DNA of 64,000 bases, from positions 434,001-498,000 of the forward strand of contig NZ_JAWKWO010000003.1 in NCBI RefSeq assembly GCF_041397485.1. Direction: 5' to 3'. This document shows positions 25,938 through 34,345 of this stretch, piece after piece. The number at the start of each line of letters is the position of its first letter. Within the stretch, counting starts at the first letter, position 1. The DNA is from Zhengella sp020637775. GTDB taxonomy: Bacteria; Pseudomonadota; Alphaproteobacteria; Rhizobiales; Rhizobiaceae. The notes beneath the pieces were generated by a model, which worked only from the letters and a program-made list of their open reading frames with translations, did no database searches and was not told the origin of the DNA. The translations under genes were made by a program, and so were the position numbers.

Positions 25938-26705
25938 TCAGACAGCCTCGCCCAGATAGGCATCGATGACGGCCTGGTTGTTCCGGATTTCCGATGGCGT
26001 GCCCTCGGCGATCTTGGAGCCGAAGTTCAACACGACGATCCTGTCGCAAACCTCCATGATCAATGCCATGTGGTGTTCAATTACCAGCACGGAGGTACCC
26101 CGGTCGCGGATCGCCTTGATCATGCTGGAAAGCAATTGCCTTTCGCTCGAAACAAGGCCTGCGGCCGGTTCATCGAGGAGGAGTATCTTCGGCTCCGCGG
26201 CCAGCGCGGTCGCGATCATCAGGAAGCGCTGCTGGGCGGACGAGATCGTGCCTACGGCCTGCCCGGCAACTGCGTCCAGACCGGTCAGTTCCAGAATGTC
26301 GCCAACGCGTGCATCAAGCGCCTCGGTTTCCTCCAGATGGCGTCCCATGCGGAAAATGGAGGATGCCGGGTGCGATCTCAGCGTGACCGATCCACCCAGG
26401 GCGACCTGTTCGCGCACGGTGAATTCGGGAAACGTGCTTGCCGTCTGGAACGTGCGCGCCAGACCCATCGACACGCGTTCATATTCGGGCAGGCCCTGCA
26501 CATGCGCGCCGCCCAGCATGATCGTGCCCGACGTTGCCGGAAACACGCCGGCAAGGGCGTTCACGGTTGTCGACTTGCCTGACCCGTTCGGCCCGATGAG
26601 CCCCAGGATTTCCCCGGACGCGACCGAGAAGGACAGGTTGCGGATGGCATGCACGCCTCCGAACGACTTGCACAATTGGTCCACTTCGAGAACCGCGACC
26701 GTCAT
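25938..26705 (-). CDS. livG: Branched-chain-type ABC transporter ATPase LivG, atypical signature
   Basis: A 255-residue ABC ATPase and the first gene of the operon. Walker A is GPNGSGKSTT. The Q loop is LARTFQ. Walker B is ILLLDEPAAGL. The H-loop is VLVIEHHM. The C-terminal helix of LivG proteins is present. The signature, normally close to LSYGQQRRL, reads ISSAQQRFL, so the LSGGQ glycines are replaced and one of the two ATP sites may be inactive. The ATG at 26705 follows GGGAGGAAAC. It is divergent from the LysR gene. Confidence 0.9.
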   Translation of the reverse strand: MTVAVLEVDQLCKSFGGVHAIRNLSFSVASGEILGLIGPNGSGKSTTVNALAGVFPATSGTIMLGGAHVQGLPEYERVSMGLARTFQTASTFPEFTVREQVALGGSVTLRSHPASSIFRMGRHLEETEALDARVGDILELTGLDAVAGQAVGTISSAQQRFLMIATALAAEPKILLLDEPAAGLVSSERQLLSSMIKAIRDRGTSVLVIEHHMALIMEVCDRIVVLNFGSKIAEGTPSEIRNNQAVIDAYLGEAV

Positions 26706-26792
26706 GTTTCCTCCCTCCCGCATTGTCATGCGGACGAGAAGAGGCTAGCGGCTCGCACTGTGCGGGAAAAATTCAAAGATTCTTGGGCTATT

Positions 26793-26805
26793 TCGAAAAA
26801 TTCGA
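26793..26805. promoter_or_regulatory. Perfect LysR-type T-N11-A dyad
   Basis: TCGAA-AAA-TTCGA, a perfect five-base inverted repeat with exactly T-N11-A spacing, lies between livG and the divergent LysR gene. It is 45 bases before the LysR start and 88 before livG. This is the classic layout of a LysR regulator binding its own divergent promoter. Confidence 0.48.
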
Positions 26806-26849
26806 TAATGTAACAAAGGCAGCAGTCATGGGGGAGCTTTTCGGGTTCG

Positions 26850-27764
26850 ATGGAGATTGTTCGGAATATCTATTCGATTCAGGTGTTTATGGTTGTTTTT
26901 GATGCCGGAAACGTCACCCGTGCCGCTCAATTGCTCAATATCAGCCAGAGCTCTGTCAGCTATCACATAAAAAAATTGGAAGAGGATCTGGCGGTCGCCC
27001 TTTTCCGGCGCACCGCAAGCGGACTTCAGCCGACCGAGCAGGGGACGCAACTGGCCCGGCATGTCGAGCGCGGACTCGGCGCCATCCGGACAGGCCTCGA
27101 CCGGATCGCCCATGCACCCGCTTCTGTCCGGATCGCCCTGCTGCCCATGTTTGCAAGCCGCTGGCTTTCTTCGCGTCTGGGCCATCTCCTTGAAACCAAT
27201 CCCGACATGAACCTGTCAATCCAGAATCACAACAACAGCTACGTGCGGATGAACAATCCCGAACGCTTTGCCGATCTTGGCATCCAGTGGGGGCGCGGCA
27301 ATTGGGGCAATTTTCATGTCACCCGCCTGTGGGAAGAAAAACTGGTTGTCCTTTGCAGTCCGGCCTATCTGAAATCCCACCCCATCCGTCAACCGTCCGA
27401 TATCCTTGGCTGTACGCTGCTGCATGTGGACGACACGCGGATGTGGGAAGAGTGGCTGTCGGGGAACAATCTGGCGCTTGAACCGAAGCAATCACAGATG
27501 ATGCTTGAGGATCGCCATTTTCAGTTGAGCTCCACGATCAACGGGATCGGCGTATCCCTGTTTGCATCCTGGCTGGTCCGTGACGAGCTTGAAAAAGGTA
27601 TTCTTATCAACCCGTTCGAACAGGCTTTCGATACGTCCTTTGCCTATCATCTCGTCGTTCCCAAGACGGTGGAACCCACGATGACTGCACAGAGGTTTCA
27701 TGCCTGGATCTGCAATCAGAGCGATGTACCAGGAGCAACAATAGGAGAGCCTGTCTATCCTTGA
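26850..27764 (+). CDS. LysR-family transcriptional regulator
   Basis: A 304-residue regulator. The winged helix-turn-helix covers about residues 5-65 (FDAGNVTRAAQLLNISQSSVSYHIKKLE). The inducer-binding domain runs from about 90 to the end. The divergent arrangement and the T-N11-A site make it the likely controller of the liv / acyl-CoA operon. The ATG at 26850 follows GGGGGAG at a somewhat long distance. Codon use is slightly less GC-rich than in neighbours, as is the region that follows. Confidence 0.88.
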   Translation: MEIVRNIYSIQVFMVVFDAGNVTRAAQLLNISQSSVSYHIKKLEEDLAVALFRRTASGLQPTEQGTQLARHVERGLGAIRTGLDRIAHAPASVRIALLPMFASRWLSSRLGHLLETNPDMNLSIQNHNNSYVRMNNPERFADLGIQWGRGNWGNFHVTRLWEEKLVVLCSPAYLKSHPIRQPSDILGCTLLHVDDTRMWEEWLSGNNLALEPKQSQMMLEDRHFQLSSTINGIGVSLFASWLVRDELEKGILINPFEQAFDTSFAYHLVVPKTVEPTMTAQRFHAWICNQSDVPGATIGEPVYP

Positions 27765-27873
27765 AGAAGGACGAGCAGGGACTTCAATCAATATCACCGC
27801 TTCGTTGTTGGCCCTTGAGCTTTGCGACTGCGACCATCGCGCAGATCGGCCTTGACTGGATTTCTATGCACAA

Positions 27874-27941
27874 AACGTGCACAGAGAAGGATCGAATTGC
27901 TGGGTAAGAGGGCGAAAAAAGCGCACATTTGTGTGCACGTT
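27874..27941. repeat. Inverted repeat AACGTGCAC / GTGCACGTT in the region upstream of dusA
   Basis: AACGTGCAC at 27874-27882 and its inverse GTGCACGTT at 27933-27941 are separated by 50 bases. They sit in a gene-free stretch (27765-27993) of lower GC than its surroundings. No coding region is seen there. The repeat could be a regulator site pair or part of an element end. Confidence 0.4.
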
Positions 27942-27993
27942 CTCCCTCCAATCCATCAAGCAAGAAGGAAAATCGTTGCAATACCAAGGGCAT

Positions 27994-28050
27994 ATGTTTG
28001 CCATTGCGCCGATGATGGATTGGACGGTTAGAGCGCAATTTGTGTCATAA
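27994..28050 (+). pseudogene. dusA: Detached 5' fragment of dusA
   Basis: An 18-codon frame, MFAIAPMMDWTVRAQFVS then stop. The first eleven residues are the conserved N-terminus of tRNA-dihydrouridine synthase A (APMMDWT binds FMN). The next residues do not match the family, which continues with DRHCR-like sequence. The body of the gene resumes at about 28125. The break falls exactly at the region of dusA used as an attachment site by a known family of tyrosine integrases. Confidence 0.62.
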
Positions 28051-28133
28051 AATCAAAGCTTAATCCATTCTGCTCTTGTACCAAGTACCAATTATTTTTG
28101 GGGAGAGGGCGATGTGCGTAGCCGTTTACGGAA

Positions 28134-29015
28134 ATGGTGGCCGATGCCGCCATACATGGACCGCGCGCGCGCCTGCTGGGCTTTGACGTGGCGGAGCATC
28201 CGGTCGCGGTGCAGCTCGGTGGCTCGGACCCGGACAAGCTGGCCGAGGCGGCACGCATTTGCGAGGGCTTCGGCTATGACGAGATCAACCTGAATGTCGG
28301 CTGTCCCTCCGACCGGGTGCAATCGGGCACGTTCGGTGCCTGCCTGATGCTGACGCCGGATGTCGTGGCGCGAAGCGTCGCGGCCATGAAGGCGGCGGTC
28401 TCCATTCCCGTCACGGTGAAGTGCCGGATCGGCGTGGACGACCAGAATCCGGAAGAGGCGCTCGACCGGCTTGCCGGATTCGTACACGGCGAGGGCGCCG
28501 ATGCGTTGTGGGTGCATGCCCGGAAGGCCTGGCTCAAGGGTTTGAGCCCGAAGGAAAACAGGGACATCCCGCCGCTTGACCATGACCGGGTTCACCGGCT
28601 CAAGGCGCGCTATCCCGGCTGGTTCATCGGCATCAATGGCGGAATCGTTTCACTGGACATGGCGCGCGACGAACTGGACCATGTCGACGGCGTGATGCTG
28701 GGGCGCGCGGCCTATCAGCAGCCGGACATCCTTTGGGGCGCCGACGCCCTGCTGGACGGAGCGGCGTCCCGCGCGCCGGACTATCCGGGACTCATCGACG
28801 CCATGGCGGAGTATTGCGCGGCCCATATCGCCGGCGGCGGGCGGCTCGGCCATGTCACGCGGCACATGGTGGGCCTGTTTCACGGCATGCCGGGTTCCCG
28901 GCGCTGGCGCCAGATCCTGTCGACAGAGGCGGTGAAGCCCGGCGCCGGGCCGGAGGTGCTGCGCGAGGCCTTCGCGGCAGTGGACTGGCAGGGCGCCTGC
29001 TTGCCGGCAGCCTAG
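28134..29015 (+). CDS. dusA: tRNA-dihydrouridine synthase A, 5'-truncated
   Basis: 293 residues that match DusA from its TEMV motif onward: LLGFDVAEHPVAVQLGGSDP, NLNVGCPSDRVQSGTFGACLM with the catalytic Cys, VTVKCRIGVDD and DGVMLGRAAYQQP. The enzyme reduces uridine 20/20a in the tRNA D-loop with FMN and NADPH. About 50 N-terminal residues are missing, including APMMDWT. In-frame homology begins at PFTEMVAD, just after a TAG at 28119. The remaining protein is probably inactive, unless the split is bypassed. Transcription comes from the AT-rich interval. Confidence 0.75.
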   Translation: MVADAAIHGPRARLLGFDVAEHPVAVQLGGSDPDKLAEAARICEGFGYDEINLNVGCPSDRVQSGTFGACLMLTPDVVARSVAAMKAAVSIPVTVKCRIGVDDQNPEEALDRLAGFVHGEGADALWVHARKAWLKGLSPKENRDIPPLDHDRVHRLKARYPGWFIGINGGIVSLDMARDELDHVDGVMLGRAAYQQPDILWGADALLDGAASRAPDYPGLIDAMAEYCAAHIAGGGRLGHVTRHMVGLFHGMPGSRRWRQILSTEAVKPGAGPEVLREAFAAVDWQGACLPAA

Positions 29016-29017
29016 AG

Positions 29018-29055
29018 TTTGCGACCGGAGCGAACCGGCCCGCTCCGGTCGCAAA
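29018..29055 (+). terminator. Strong 15-bp perfect hairpin after dusA
   Basis: TTTGCGACCGGAGCG (29018-29032) pairs perfectly with its inverse at 29041-29055 around an eight-base loop, directly after the dusA stop. No T tract follows, so it may be a terminator of the L-shaped or rho-assisted kind, or a stabilising 3' structure. Confidence 0.55.
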
Positions 29056-29126
29056 CCGCGCCAATACTTTACATGTTCACGGGAACGGGCTAGCGGACAC
29101 GCCATGTCCGGCGTGGAGGGGAAACC

Positions 29127-29951
29127 ATGGGCGACTTGCCATTGATGGAACTGCTGTCCTTCGCGGCAGCCGGAATCGCGGTTGGCCTGGTGGCGGGTAT
29201 CCTGGCCGGCGTGTTCGGCATTGGCGGCGGCGCGGTCATGGTGCCGGTATTCTACCAGGCCCTTGGCGCCATTGGCGTGGACGAGAGCGTGCGCATGCAC
29301 ATCGCAGTCGGCACGTCGCTCGCCATCATCGTGCCGACGTCGCTGCGTTCCTTCCAGGCGCATTACCGGCGCAATGCCGTCGACACGGCGCTGCTGAAGA
29401 GCTTCCTCATTCCGGTGCCGGCCGGCGTCGTGCTGGCATCGCTCGTGGCGGCGGCGATTTCCAGTGCCGGGCTTCGCGCGATTTTCGGCTGCATCGCCAT
29501 TGTCGTTGCGCTCCGGCTGCTGCTCAACCGCGAGCATTGGCGGATCGGCTCCGAGATCCCCGGAAATCCGGTGCGCGCGATTGTCGGGCTCGTCCTGGGC
29601 TTCCTGTCCACGCTGATGGGCATTGGCGGCGGCGTGCTGAACAACACGTTCATGACGGTGTTCGGCCGGCCGATGCATCAGGCGGTCGCTACGTCATCGG
29701 GCGTGGGCGTGCTGATCTCCATTCCCGGTGTCCTGGGTTATGTATGGGCAGGCTGGGGCGACCCGAACCTTCCGCTCGGCTCCACCGGTTTCGTCAACTG
29801 GATCGCGGTTGCCTGCATCATACCGGTGACGATGCTGGCCGCGCCGCTGGGCGTTCGCGTGGCCCATGCGGTGAGCAAGCGGCAGCTTGAAATCGCCTTC
29901 GGCATCTTCCTGCTGATCGTTGCGGCGCGGTTCTTCTTCAGCCTGACATGA
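29127..29951 (+). CDS. TauE/SafE-family sulfite/anion exporter
   Basis: A 274-residue inner-membrane protein with about eight helices in two related halves, each with a glycine-rich motif: GVFGIGGGAVMVPVF at about residue 28 and LMGIGGGVLNNTF at about 165. The family moves sulfite, sulfoacetate or related anions outward. The specific substrate is unknown. GGAGGG lies eight bases before the ATG. It converges on the protease gene with nine bases between them. Confidence 0.88.
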   Translation: MGDLPLMELLSFAAAGIAVGLVAGILAGVFGIGGGAVMVPVFYQALGAIGVDESVRMHIAVGTSLAIIVPTSLRSFQAHYRRNAVDTALLKSFLIPVPAGVVLASLVAAAISSAGLRAIFGCIAIVVALRLLLNREHWRIGSEIPGNPVRAIVGLVLGFLSTLMGIGGGVLNNTFMTVFGRPMHQAVATSSGVGVLISIPGVLGYVWAGWGDPNLPLGSTGFVNWIAVACIIPVTMLAAPLGVRVAHAVSKRQLEIAFGIFLLIVAARFFFSLT

Positions 29952-29960
29952 GGGGCGCGC

Positions 29961-30662
29961 TCAATCGCGCAGGATGAGCCGGTCGCGGCGGATGTCCAGC
30001 CCGTCCAGCGTGTTGAGGTAGTTCATGCCCAGCAGGCTCTGCCCGAGACCGGAACTGCGGGCGACAAGAACGGGCAGCGATTGGCGGCGTATCGTGCCGA
30101 TTTCGATCTCGTCGATGCGGGCGCGGGCCGCCTCGGTGCGGCCGTTGGCGGTCTGGATCGGCATGGTATAGGCGAGCGCACCGACATCGATGCCCACGGC
30201 CGCCGCGTCACGCTCGGTCAGGACGGTGCTGGTGGCGCCCGTGTCGACGAGCAGGCGCAGGGGGTGGCCGTTGACACGGGCGTCGACCTCGAAATGGCCG
30301 GAATCGGACCGCATGACCATGATGGCGTGGCCGTCCTCGCCCGTCATCGCGATGGGACTGCCCGGCACCAGCCCGCCGGTGATGCGGCTTGCCACGTCCT
30401 GCATTTCAAAGCGGTATTGATAGCCGGCGACCAGGACCAGAAGGAGGGCAAGCCAGATGGCGATGCTTCGCGTCACATTCGAAAAACGCCCTGCCGAACG
30501 CACGGCCACGGCCCCGATGACGGCGCCCAGCAGCCCGAGATAGACGAGCCGGGCGAAACGATCATTGTCGAGGCCGAATACCGCGCCGCTTTCGCCTGTC
30601 AGAAGCAGCCATGCCAGGGCCGCGCCAATGATGGCGATCAGTATCCAGAAGAAGCGGCTCAT
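29961..30662 (-). CDS. Retropepsin-like aspartic protease, membrane-anchored (TIGR02281 type)
   Basis: A 233-residue protein with three N-terminal membrane helices (about 3-22, 40-55, 68-82) followed by a single retropepsin domain facing the periplasm. The active site is LLVDTGATSTVLT, with the Asp in DTGA, and GMNYLNTLDGLDI supplies the second conserved motif. One domain would need to dimerise for activity. The start overlaps the DUF1289 stop as ATGA. Its physiological target is not known. Confidence 0.87.
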   Translation of the reverse strand: MSRFFWILIAIIGAALAWLLLTGESGAVFGLDNDRFARLVYLGLLGAVIGAVAVRSAGRFSNVTRSIAIWLALLLVLVAGYQYRFEMQDVASRITGGLVPGSPIAMTGEDGHAIMVMRSDSGHFEVDARVNGHPLRLLVDTGATSTVLTERDAAAVGIDVGALAYTMPIQTANGRTEAARARIDEIEIGTIRRQSLPVLVARSSGLGQSLLGMNYLNTLDGLDIRRDRLILRD

Positions 30663-30883
30663 GACGGCGACGTGCGCTGTCTTGCCATGCGTGTGCGCCG
30701 GGTATCGCGGCGCGGCTTGCGCTCAACTGTCGACAGCCGTTCGGGCAGCGCGGCCATGATCGTTTCGCGCTCGGTGTCGGTGTAGAACATCCAGTTCATG
30801 ATCTCGCCCGTGGTCCGGCCGCAGCCGAAGCAATAGCCGGATTTCTGGTCGATGGAGCAGACGAGGATGCAGGGTGAGAGCAT
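30659..30883 (-). CDS. DUF1289 small cysteine protein
   Basis: A 74-residue protein. The first half is MLSPCILVCSIDQKSGYCFG followed by CGRTTGEIMNWM: the four cysteines C-x3-C-x8-C-x2-C of DUF1289, probably a metal site. The tail is strongly basic. The ATG at 30883 follows AGGA; the longer frame adds an unrelated basic extension. It is translationally coupled to the protease gene, and divergent from cobT. Function is unknown. Confidence 0.85.
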   Translation of the reverse strand: MLSPCILVCSIDQKSGYCFGCGRTTGEIMNWMFYTDTERETIMAALPERLSTVERKPRRDTRRTRMARQRTSPS

Positions 30884-31065
30884 GACGGTCCTGGCGTGTT
30901 GCCGCCGGCTGTGGCACGGCTTGTTCCGCGCGCGCGACGCGATGTTCATGGGATTATGATGGGTTTGCCGATCATCTTTTGCAAGGCGGCCGTGGGCGGG
31001 ATTTTGCGCAATGGCAAAAATGCTCTATGTGCGCTGCAAAACAATCGCATCCGGAGCACTGCCCC

Positions 31066-32067
31066 ATGGCCGAGCCTACGCCCTTCGACGATTTCCGTTC
31101 CCTGATCGCCAATCTGCCGAATCCCGACCGGGACGCGCTGGCCCAGGCGGGAGAGACCCGCAAGGCAATGCTGGCCGGCGACCGGCTTGGACGCATCGGT
31201 TCCATCGCGCAGTGGTTTGCCGGCTGGCGTGGCAATGCCCGGCAACCCGTGATGAAGCCGCTGACCGCCATCTTTGCCGGCAATCACGGCCATGTCGCGG
31301 CCGCGCGCGGGCCCTGGTCACTGGAGGAAACGAAGCGGCGCGTCGACCTGTGCGCCTCCGGCACGGCCATGGTGAACCAGGTCTGCGAGGCACAGAATCT
31401 CAGCCTCAAGATCCTCGATCTGGCGCTGGATCATCCGACCGGCGACATCACCGTGGAGGCGGCACTGGAGGAACGCCAGTGTGCCGCAACCATGGCTTTC
31501 GGCATGGAAGCCATCATGGGCGGTGTGGACCTGCTGGCGCTGGGCGATATCGGCGCGGGGAACGGTGCTGTCGCTGGCGCGCTGATGGCGGCGGCGTTCG
31601 GGGGCGAACCCGGCATGTGGGCAGGGGATGTCTCGACGGCGGAAGGCCAGGCGCGCCGCGCGGTCATCGAGGCCGCCCTTGCCACCCATGGCGATGCGCT
31701 GGCGGACCCGCTGGAGGCGTTGCGCCGTGTCGGCGGGCGCGAATTCGCCGCCATGGCCGGGGCGATCCTGGCGGCGCGCATGGAGCGTATTCCGGTGGTG
31801 CTGGGCGGATACGCGCCCCTGGCGGCGGCGATCCTGTGGAAAGCCAATCCGCTGGCCACGGGGCATTGCGTGCTGGCCGACCTGTCGGGCGAACCCGGCG
31901 AGGCGGAGGCTGCAAGGCGGCTCGGGTTGAAACCTCTGCTCGATTTCGGAATCGCAATGGGCGAAGGGGCCTCGGCAGCGCTTGGCGCGGGGCTCGTTCG
32001 CACGGCGCTGGCCTGCCAGACGGGCATGGCGGCGAAACGGGAAACAGAAACCGGCGCCAGGCACTGA
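31066..32067 (+). CDS. cobT: Nicotinate-nucleotide-dimethylbenzimidazole phosphoribosyltransferase
   Basis: A 333-residue enzyme of cobalamin lower-ligand activation, making alpha-ribazole phosphate from 5,6-dimethylbenzimidazole and nicotinate mononucleotide. Visible family motifs are AGNHGHVAAARGP, AFGMEAIMGGVDLLALGDIGAGN and the C-terminal LLDFGIAMGEGASAALG, which contains the catalytic Glu region. The length suits CobT. The ATG at 31066 has GGAG upstream. cobS is not in the window. I looked for a cobalamin riboswitch upstream and did not find one. Confidence 0.93.
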   Translation: MAEPTPFDDFRSLIANLPNPDRDALAQAGETRKAMLAGDRLGRIGSIAQWFAGWRGNARQPVMKPLTAIFAGNHGHVAAARGPWSLEETKRRVDLCASGTAMVNQVCEAQNLSLKILDLALDHPTGDITVEAALEERQCAATMAFGMEAIMGGVDLLALGDIGAGNGAVAGALMAAAFGGEPGMWAGDVSTAEGQARRAVIEAALATHGDALADPLEALRRVGGREFAAMAGAILAARMERIPVVLGGYAPLAAAILWKANPLATGHCVLADLSGEPGEAEAARRLGLKPLLDFGIAMGEGASAALGAGLVRTALACQTGMAAKRETETGARH

Positions 32068-32091
32068 CGCGGCGACGGCCCGGACAAGACT

Positions 32092-33612
32092 TCAGGCCGC
32101 GCCAACCTCGCCGGCCGTGCGCTCCGGTTCATTGTCCTGCAACTGAACCCGTTTGGCCGGAAAGGTTGCGATCACTTCGGTGCCGATGCGCAGCTTGGAC
32201 CGCAGTTCGAACCTGCCCTCATGCATCTTCATGATGGCCTGGACGATGGGCAGGCCCAGGCCCGTGCCCTGTTCCGCGCTCTTGATGGCGATGGAGCCCT
32301 GGCCGAAAGCGGACAGGACGACCGGGATTTCGTCCTCGGGAATGCCGGGGCCGTTGTCGATCACTGCCATGTACTGACCGCCCGAGCGGGTCCAGCCGGC
32401 GCGAATGGTGATCTCGCCGCCCTGCGGGGTGAATTTCACCGCGTTGGACAGCAGGTTGAGGGCGACCTGGCGCACGGAGCGTTCATCGGCCAGAACGAAG
32501 GGCAGGGCGGCCTGGTACTGCTTGACGATGCGGATGTCCTTGCCGCGGATCCTGATGTCGAGCATGTGCGCGCAGTCGTCGAGAATCTCGACCAGCGAGA
32601 CCGGTTCCTCGTTGACCTGGTAGCGGCCGGCCTCGATGCGCGACAGGTCGAGGATTTCGTTGATGAGATCCAGCAGGTGTTTTCCCGATCCGTGAATGTC
32701 GCGGGCATATTCCTTGTAGGTCTCGTTACGCAACGGCCCGAGCATCTCGCCGGCCATCACCTCGGAAAAACCGAGAATGGCGTTGAGGGGAGTTCGCAAT
32801 TCATGGCTCATGGAGGCCAGAAAGCGCGACTTGGCAAGATTGGCCTCCTCGGCGCGCCGCCGCGCCTCGTCCGAAATCGCGTTGGCGGTTTCCAGTTCGG
32901 CGATCAACGCGTCCTTTTCCGACCGGAAGGACAGCGTCATGACCGCGGATGCATGCAGATGGCGCGCGATATAGGCGAAGAATGGCAGCGCGGCGACGAG
33001 CATCGCGGCCATGGCTGCACGCGCCGGATCGAAATCGATGGCGGTCAGGTAGGCATTGAGCGCGACGGGCGCGGTGAAGGATGCCGTAAGCGCCCCGTTC
33101 AGGGCCCAGGCGATGACCGCTGTCGCGGCGATGGCCAGCAACAGAAGGACAGCGCGCATGATGGCGGCCTGGTCCGGGCCGCAGGTCTCGCAGGGGATGA
33201 AGACGAAGCCCGCCCATCCCAGGCCGGCGACGGCGTGGACGAAAAGAAAGCGGCGGGTCACGGTGGGAACGTGAATCTGGTCTTCCGGCGTTGCGCGTAC
33301 CTTTCGGGCCGTCTCGATGACCGCGCCGTAGAGCAGGACAGACATCGCGCCCCAGACGATCATCATCAGGCCGATGCCGAGCGCCAGGCCCGCCAGAGTC
33401 ATGATGCCGATCAGGATGGGAAAGGCACATGCGCTGGCCATGACCGAGCTGGCATGCATCTTGAGAAGCGCGCGGTCGAAATTCAGGTTGCCGGGCCGCG
33501 TGGACAGCTTTTCACGAGTCGAGCGAATGGCACGCGCCACCTCCGAATTGCGGTGCGTCTTGCGCTTGTCTAGAACGTTCTTGTCGGCAATGTCTGAGAA
33601 TGCGACGGACAT
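32092..33612 (-). CDS. Membrane sensor histidine kinase
   Basis: A 506-residue kinase. Six hydrophobic segments lie between about residues 55 and 215, then a coiled coil (DALIAELETANAISDEARRR), then the phospho-acceptor domain with FLASMSHELRTPLNAILGFS. The ATPase domain follows, with N box LNLLSNAVKF, G1 DNGPGIP and G2 GTGLGLPI. No periplasmic sensor domain or PAS is obvious, so the signal may be sensed in the membrane. No response regulator adjoins it, so it is an orphan. The short C-terminal tail is acidic. Confidence 0.9.
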   Translation of the reverse strand: MSVAFSDIADKNVLDKRKTHRNSEVARAIRSTREKLSTRPGNLNFDRALLKMHASSVMASACAFPILIGIMTLAGLALGIGLMMIVWGAMSVLLYGAVIETARKVRATPEDQIHVPTVTRRFLFVHAVAGLGWAGFVFIPCETCGPDQAAIMRAVLLLLAIAATAVIAWALNGALTASFTAPVALNAYLTAIDFDPARAAMAAMLVAALPFFAYIARHLHASAVMTLSFRSEKDALIAELETANAISDEARRRAEEANLAKSRFLASMSHELRTPLNAILGFSEVMAGEMLGPLRNETYKEYARDIHGSGKHLLDLINEILDLSRIEAGRYQVNEEPVSLVEILDDCAHMLDIRIRGKDIRIVKQYQAALPFVLADERSVRQVALNLLSNAVKFTPQGGEITIRAGWTRSGGQYMAVIDNGPGIPEDEIPVVLSAFGQGSIAIKSAEQGTGLGLPIVQAIMKMHEGRFELRSKLRIGTEVIATFPAKRVQLQDNEPERTAGEVGAA

Positions 33613-33683
33613 GACCTGTTCGCGGGACCTTCACGAGCGATGAAACACGGCTCAAACTAGAAGCGAATGGTTAACGGACCCTG

Positions 33684-34310
33684 ATGAAGCGCAGCCATTC
33701 GTTGAACAGGACGTCCCGGCTACACCGCGTTTTTCGCCGCATCATGGATATCGCGCTGGCGCTTGTGCTGCTGGGGCTGGTGGCGCTGGTCGCCGCAGGC
33801 GCACAAAAGACCGCGAGCCTGGAAGTGCGGGGCGCGGCCAGGGTTGTCGATGGCGACACATTGCGCGTCGCTGGCGAGCGGATCCGGTTGCGCGGCATCG
33901 ATGCGCCGGAACTGGATCAGATCTGTCGGAAAGACGGTGCGGCCTATGCCTGCGGCAAGACCGCGCGCGCCGCGCTCGGGCGTCTGATCGATGGTCAGGA
34001 CGTGCGGTGCGGCGGCTGGGAGCGGGACCGTTATCGCCGTCTTCTCGCCGTCTGCCATGCCGGCGGTACCGAGATCAACGCGGCCATGGTCTCGGCCGGA
34101 TGGGCCGTCGCCTATGGCGCATATGCGAGCCAGGAAACGGATGCCCGCCTGGCGGGGCGGGGGCTTTGGGCGGGCGCGTTCGAGCGGCCGCAAGCGTGGC
34201 GCGTGAGCCGGGGCCAGGCCGGCGGTCGGCCGCATGACCTGCTGTCGGCCGCTGTCCACTGGCTTGGGCAAATCCTGTTTGACCGGGGTGCGCCTACGCT
34301 GCAAGAATGA
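33684..34310 (+). CDS. Thermonuclease (SNase)-like protein
   Basis: A 208-residue protein. One membrane helix or uncleaved signal lies at about residues 20-42. The staphylococcal-nuclease fold follows: ARVVDGDTLRVAG, IRLRGIDAPELDQ and WERDRYRRLLAVC hold the catalytic Arg, Glu and Arg positions. The protein is probably periplasmic and membrane-tethered, and degrades nucleic acid or has a variant role. An ATG at 33744 (MDIALALV) would give a shorter form that still has the helix. Confidence 0.86.
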   Translation: MKRSHSLNRTSRLHRVFRRIMDIALALVLLGLVALVAAGAQKTASLEVRGAARVVDGDTLRVAGERIRLRGIDAPELDQICRKDGAAYACGKTARAALGRLIDGQDVRCGGWERDRYRRLLAVCHAGGTEINAAMVSAGWAVAYGAYASQETDARLAGRGLWAGAFERPQAWRVSRGQAGGRPHDLLSAAVHWLGQILFDRGAPTLQE

Positions 34311-34345
34311 TGAATCATAACAATCGGCTTTCCGGGAGGATTGAA

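Noticed and set aside
27765..27993. Small gene between LysR and dusA
   Set aside because: Short frames here lack ribosome sites and family-like sequence; the stretch is better read as noncoding.
30884..31065. Cobalamin riboswitch before cobT
   Set aside because: The 182-base gap shows no B12-box-like core that I can recognise.
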